A stretch of 64,000 bases of DNA from Dyella japonica A8 (GTDB taxonomy: Bacteria > Pseudomonadota > Gammaproteobacteria > Xanthomonadales > Rhodanobacteraceae), in the NCBI RefSeq assembly GCF_000725385.1, contig NZ_CP008884.1, forward strand, positions 2,728,001 through 2,792,000, written 5' to 3'. This document shows, piece after piece, positions 61,160-64,000 of this stretch (the stretch's first letter is position 1; each line of letters starts with the position of its first letter). A program made the translations under genes and the position numbers. The notes under the pieces are model-generated. The model did not search any database and was not told the DNA's origin. It saw only the letters and a program-made list of their open reading frames with translations.

Positions 61160-61606
61160 ATGTCCCAGCTGCCAAAATGGCTTGCAAATCCGCTGCTTTG
61201 CCTCTTGCTGGTGGCCGGCCTCTCGGCCTGTCACCGCACGCCCGACGAAAGTCGGGTTCGGCTGGGTATCGAAAAGGCCGAGCATGCGGCCGAGCAAGCC
61301 AACGCTTCGGCGCTCGGCGATGTCCTGAGCGATGATTTCAACGGGAACCATGACGAGATGGAACGCCGGCGGCTGCTTGACCTGCTGCGCGCCGCATCGT
61401 TTCGTGGCGAAACCATCCACGCGTTGACCGGGCCTATCGAGGTCGAGCCGCATGGGGATCGCTATGTCGCCCGCTTCACGGTCACGCTCACCAGCGGCGG
61501 CCGGATGCTGCCGTCCAACATCGGGGTTTACCAGGTCGAGACGGGGTGGCGGAAGGATGGGCGCGAATGGCGGTGTTATTCGGCGACGTGGACCTCCGGT
61601 GGGTAG
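61160..61606 (+). CDS. Small lipoprotein
   Basis: A 148-residue lipoprotein with lipobox VAGLSAC near residue 24. The mature part ([53 protein letters not shown]) looks like a small alpha/beta domain of the NTF2/SnoaL-like kind, but this is a loose resemblance. GAGG lies eight bases before the ATG at 61160. It is divergent from fadD. Function unknown. Confidence 0.75.
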   Translation: MSQLPKWLANPLLCLLLVAGLSACHRTPDESRVRLGIEKAEHAAEQANASALGDVLSDDFNGNHDEMERRRLLDLLRAASFRGETIHALTGPIEVEPHGDRYVARFTVTLTSGGRMLPSNIGVYQVETGWRKDGREWRCYSATWTSGG

Positions 61607-61616
61607 GTTGCGCGCT

Positions 61617-61705
61617 TCCCTGTAGGAGCGCACTTGTGCGCGACAAGCCTACGGAGCTGTGACGACCCAACGCTACGGTCGCGCACAAGTGCGCTCCTAC
61701 AGGGA
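61617..61705. repeat. Long inverted repeat
   Basis: Two arms of about 28 bases, starting TGTAGGAGCGCACTTGTGCG on the left and ending with its complement on the right, are separated by about 33 bases. The arms are inverted copies with no mismatch seen. This type with the core GGAGCGCACTTGTGCGC is known as a repeated intergenic element in Pseudomonas and Xanthomonas relatives. It lies between the small lipoprotein gene and the acnA terminator. Confidence 0.85.
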
Positions 61706-61722
61706 GTGTGTCGCGACCAAGG

Positions 61723-61748
61723 AAAACGCCGCACGATGGCGGCGTTTT
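61723..61748 (-). terminator. Terminator of acnA
   Basis: AAAACGCCGC and GCGGCGTTTT form a stem with T residues at the minus-strand 3' side, 30 bases after the acnA stop. Typical rho-independent terminator. Confidence 0.82.
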
Positions 61749-61777
61749 CTCCTTACCCGGAGGCACTAGCCCAACAA

Positions 61778-64000
<2,223 letters not shown>

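Noticed and set aside
61043..61633. N-terminal extension of fadD beyond 61042
   Set aside because: The open frame continues, but it would run across the divergent lipoprotein gene; MSIERPW at 61042 gives the exact E. coli FadD length.

Overview
The window is dense, high-GC bacterial chromosome. The recJ gene sitting directly behind an rpfE-like gene, the divergent rne/rluC pair, the aguA-aguB agmatine route and the overall gene set point to Gammaproteobacteria, order Lysobacterales (Xanthomonadales), most likely the Rhodanobacteraceae (Dyella/Luteibacter/Rhodanobacter type). The family assignment is an inference from gene content. No rRNA, prophage, insertion sequence or CRISPR array was seen. 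Two genes run off the ends: galU on the left and acnA on the right.

Left part (1-16.5 kb): the end of galU; a REP-like inverted pair; a bacterial alpha-2-macroglobulin gene coupled to pbpC (penicillin-binding protein 1C); an FAD oxidoreductase overlapping a CsaA-like tRNA-binding-fold gene; an MFS transporter divergent from a TetR regulator with two near-identical palindromic operators between them; an MBL-fold hydrolase; a pirin; a tRNA-Gly/tRNA-Cys/tRNA-Leu cluster with intrinsic terminators between the tRNAs; and a GacA/UvrY-type response regulator.

Middle part (16.5-34.7 kb): mostly housekeeping genes. These are rne (RNase E) divergent from rluC, phhB with a CPBP-like membrane protein, nfuA behind a possible IscR-type site, two small c-type cytochromes, a secreted GH18 chitinase, a TraB-family membrane protein, the two-enzyme agmatine-to-putrescine route (aguA, aguB), an ABC-F ATPase (YheS type), the rpfE-like gene and recJ.

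The most unusual region is 34.6-45.8 kb. A MASE1 histidine kinase, two LuxR-type response regulators and a receiver-only regulator are interleaved with envelope genes: an outer-membrane protein plus an inner-membrane protein, the DUF3300/DUF2950 pair, an Omp85-type barrel, a lipoprotein and a glycine-zipper protein. The intergenic regions of this cluster repeatedly carry a GTA-N4-TAC inverted repeat. Its strongest form, GGTRYTTTTACC, occurs upstream of three transcription units, and in two of them it is followed by GTTCCG at the identical distance. I propose a self-contained, locally encoded envelope regulon.

Right part (45.8-64 kb): a stand-alone LigD-type polymerase domain with a small coiled-coil gene; an exported amidohydrolase; azoR divergent from a LysR regulator; a methionine-transaminase/omega-amidase pair that fits methionine salvage; a frame-disrupted relic; an operon scpA-scpB-rluB-arsC-like; dinB; a PilZ protein; fadD; a small lipoprotein; a long inverted repeat; and the 3' portion of acnA.
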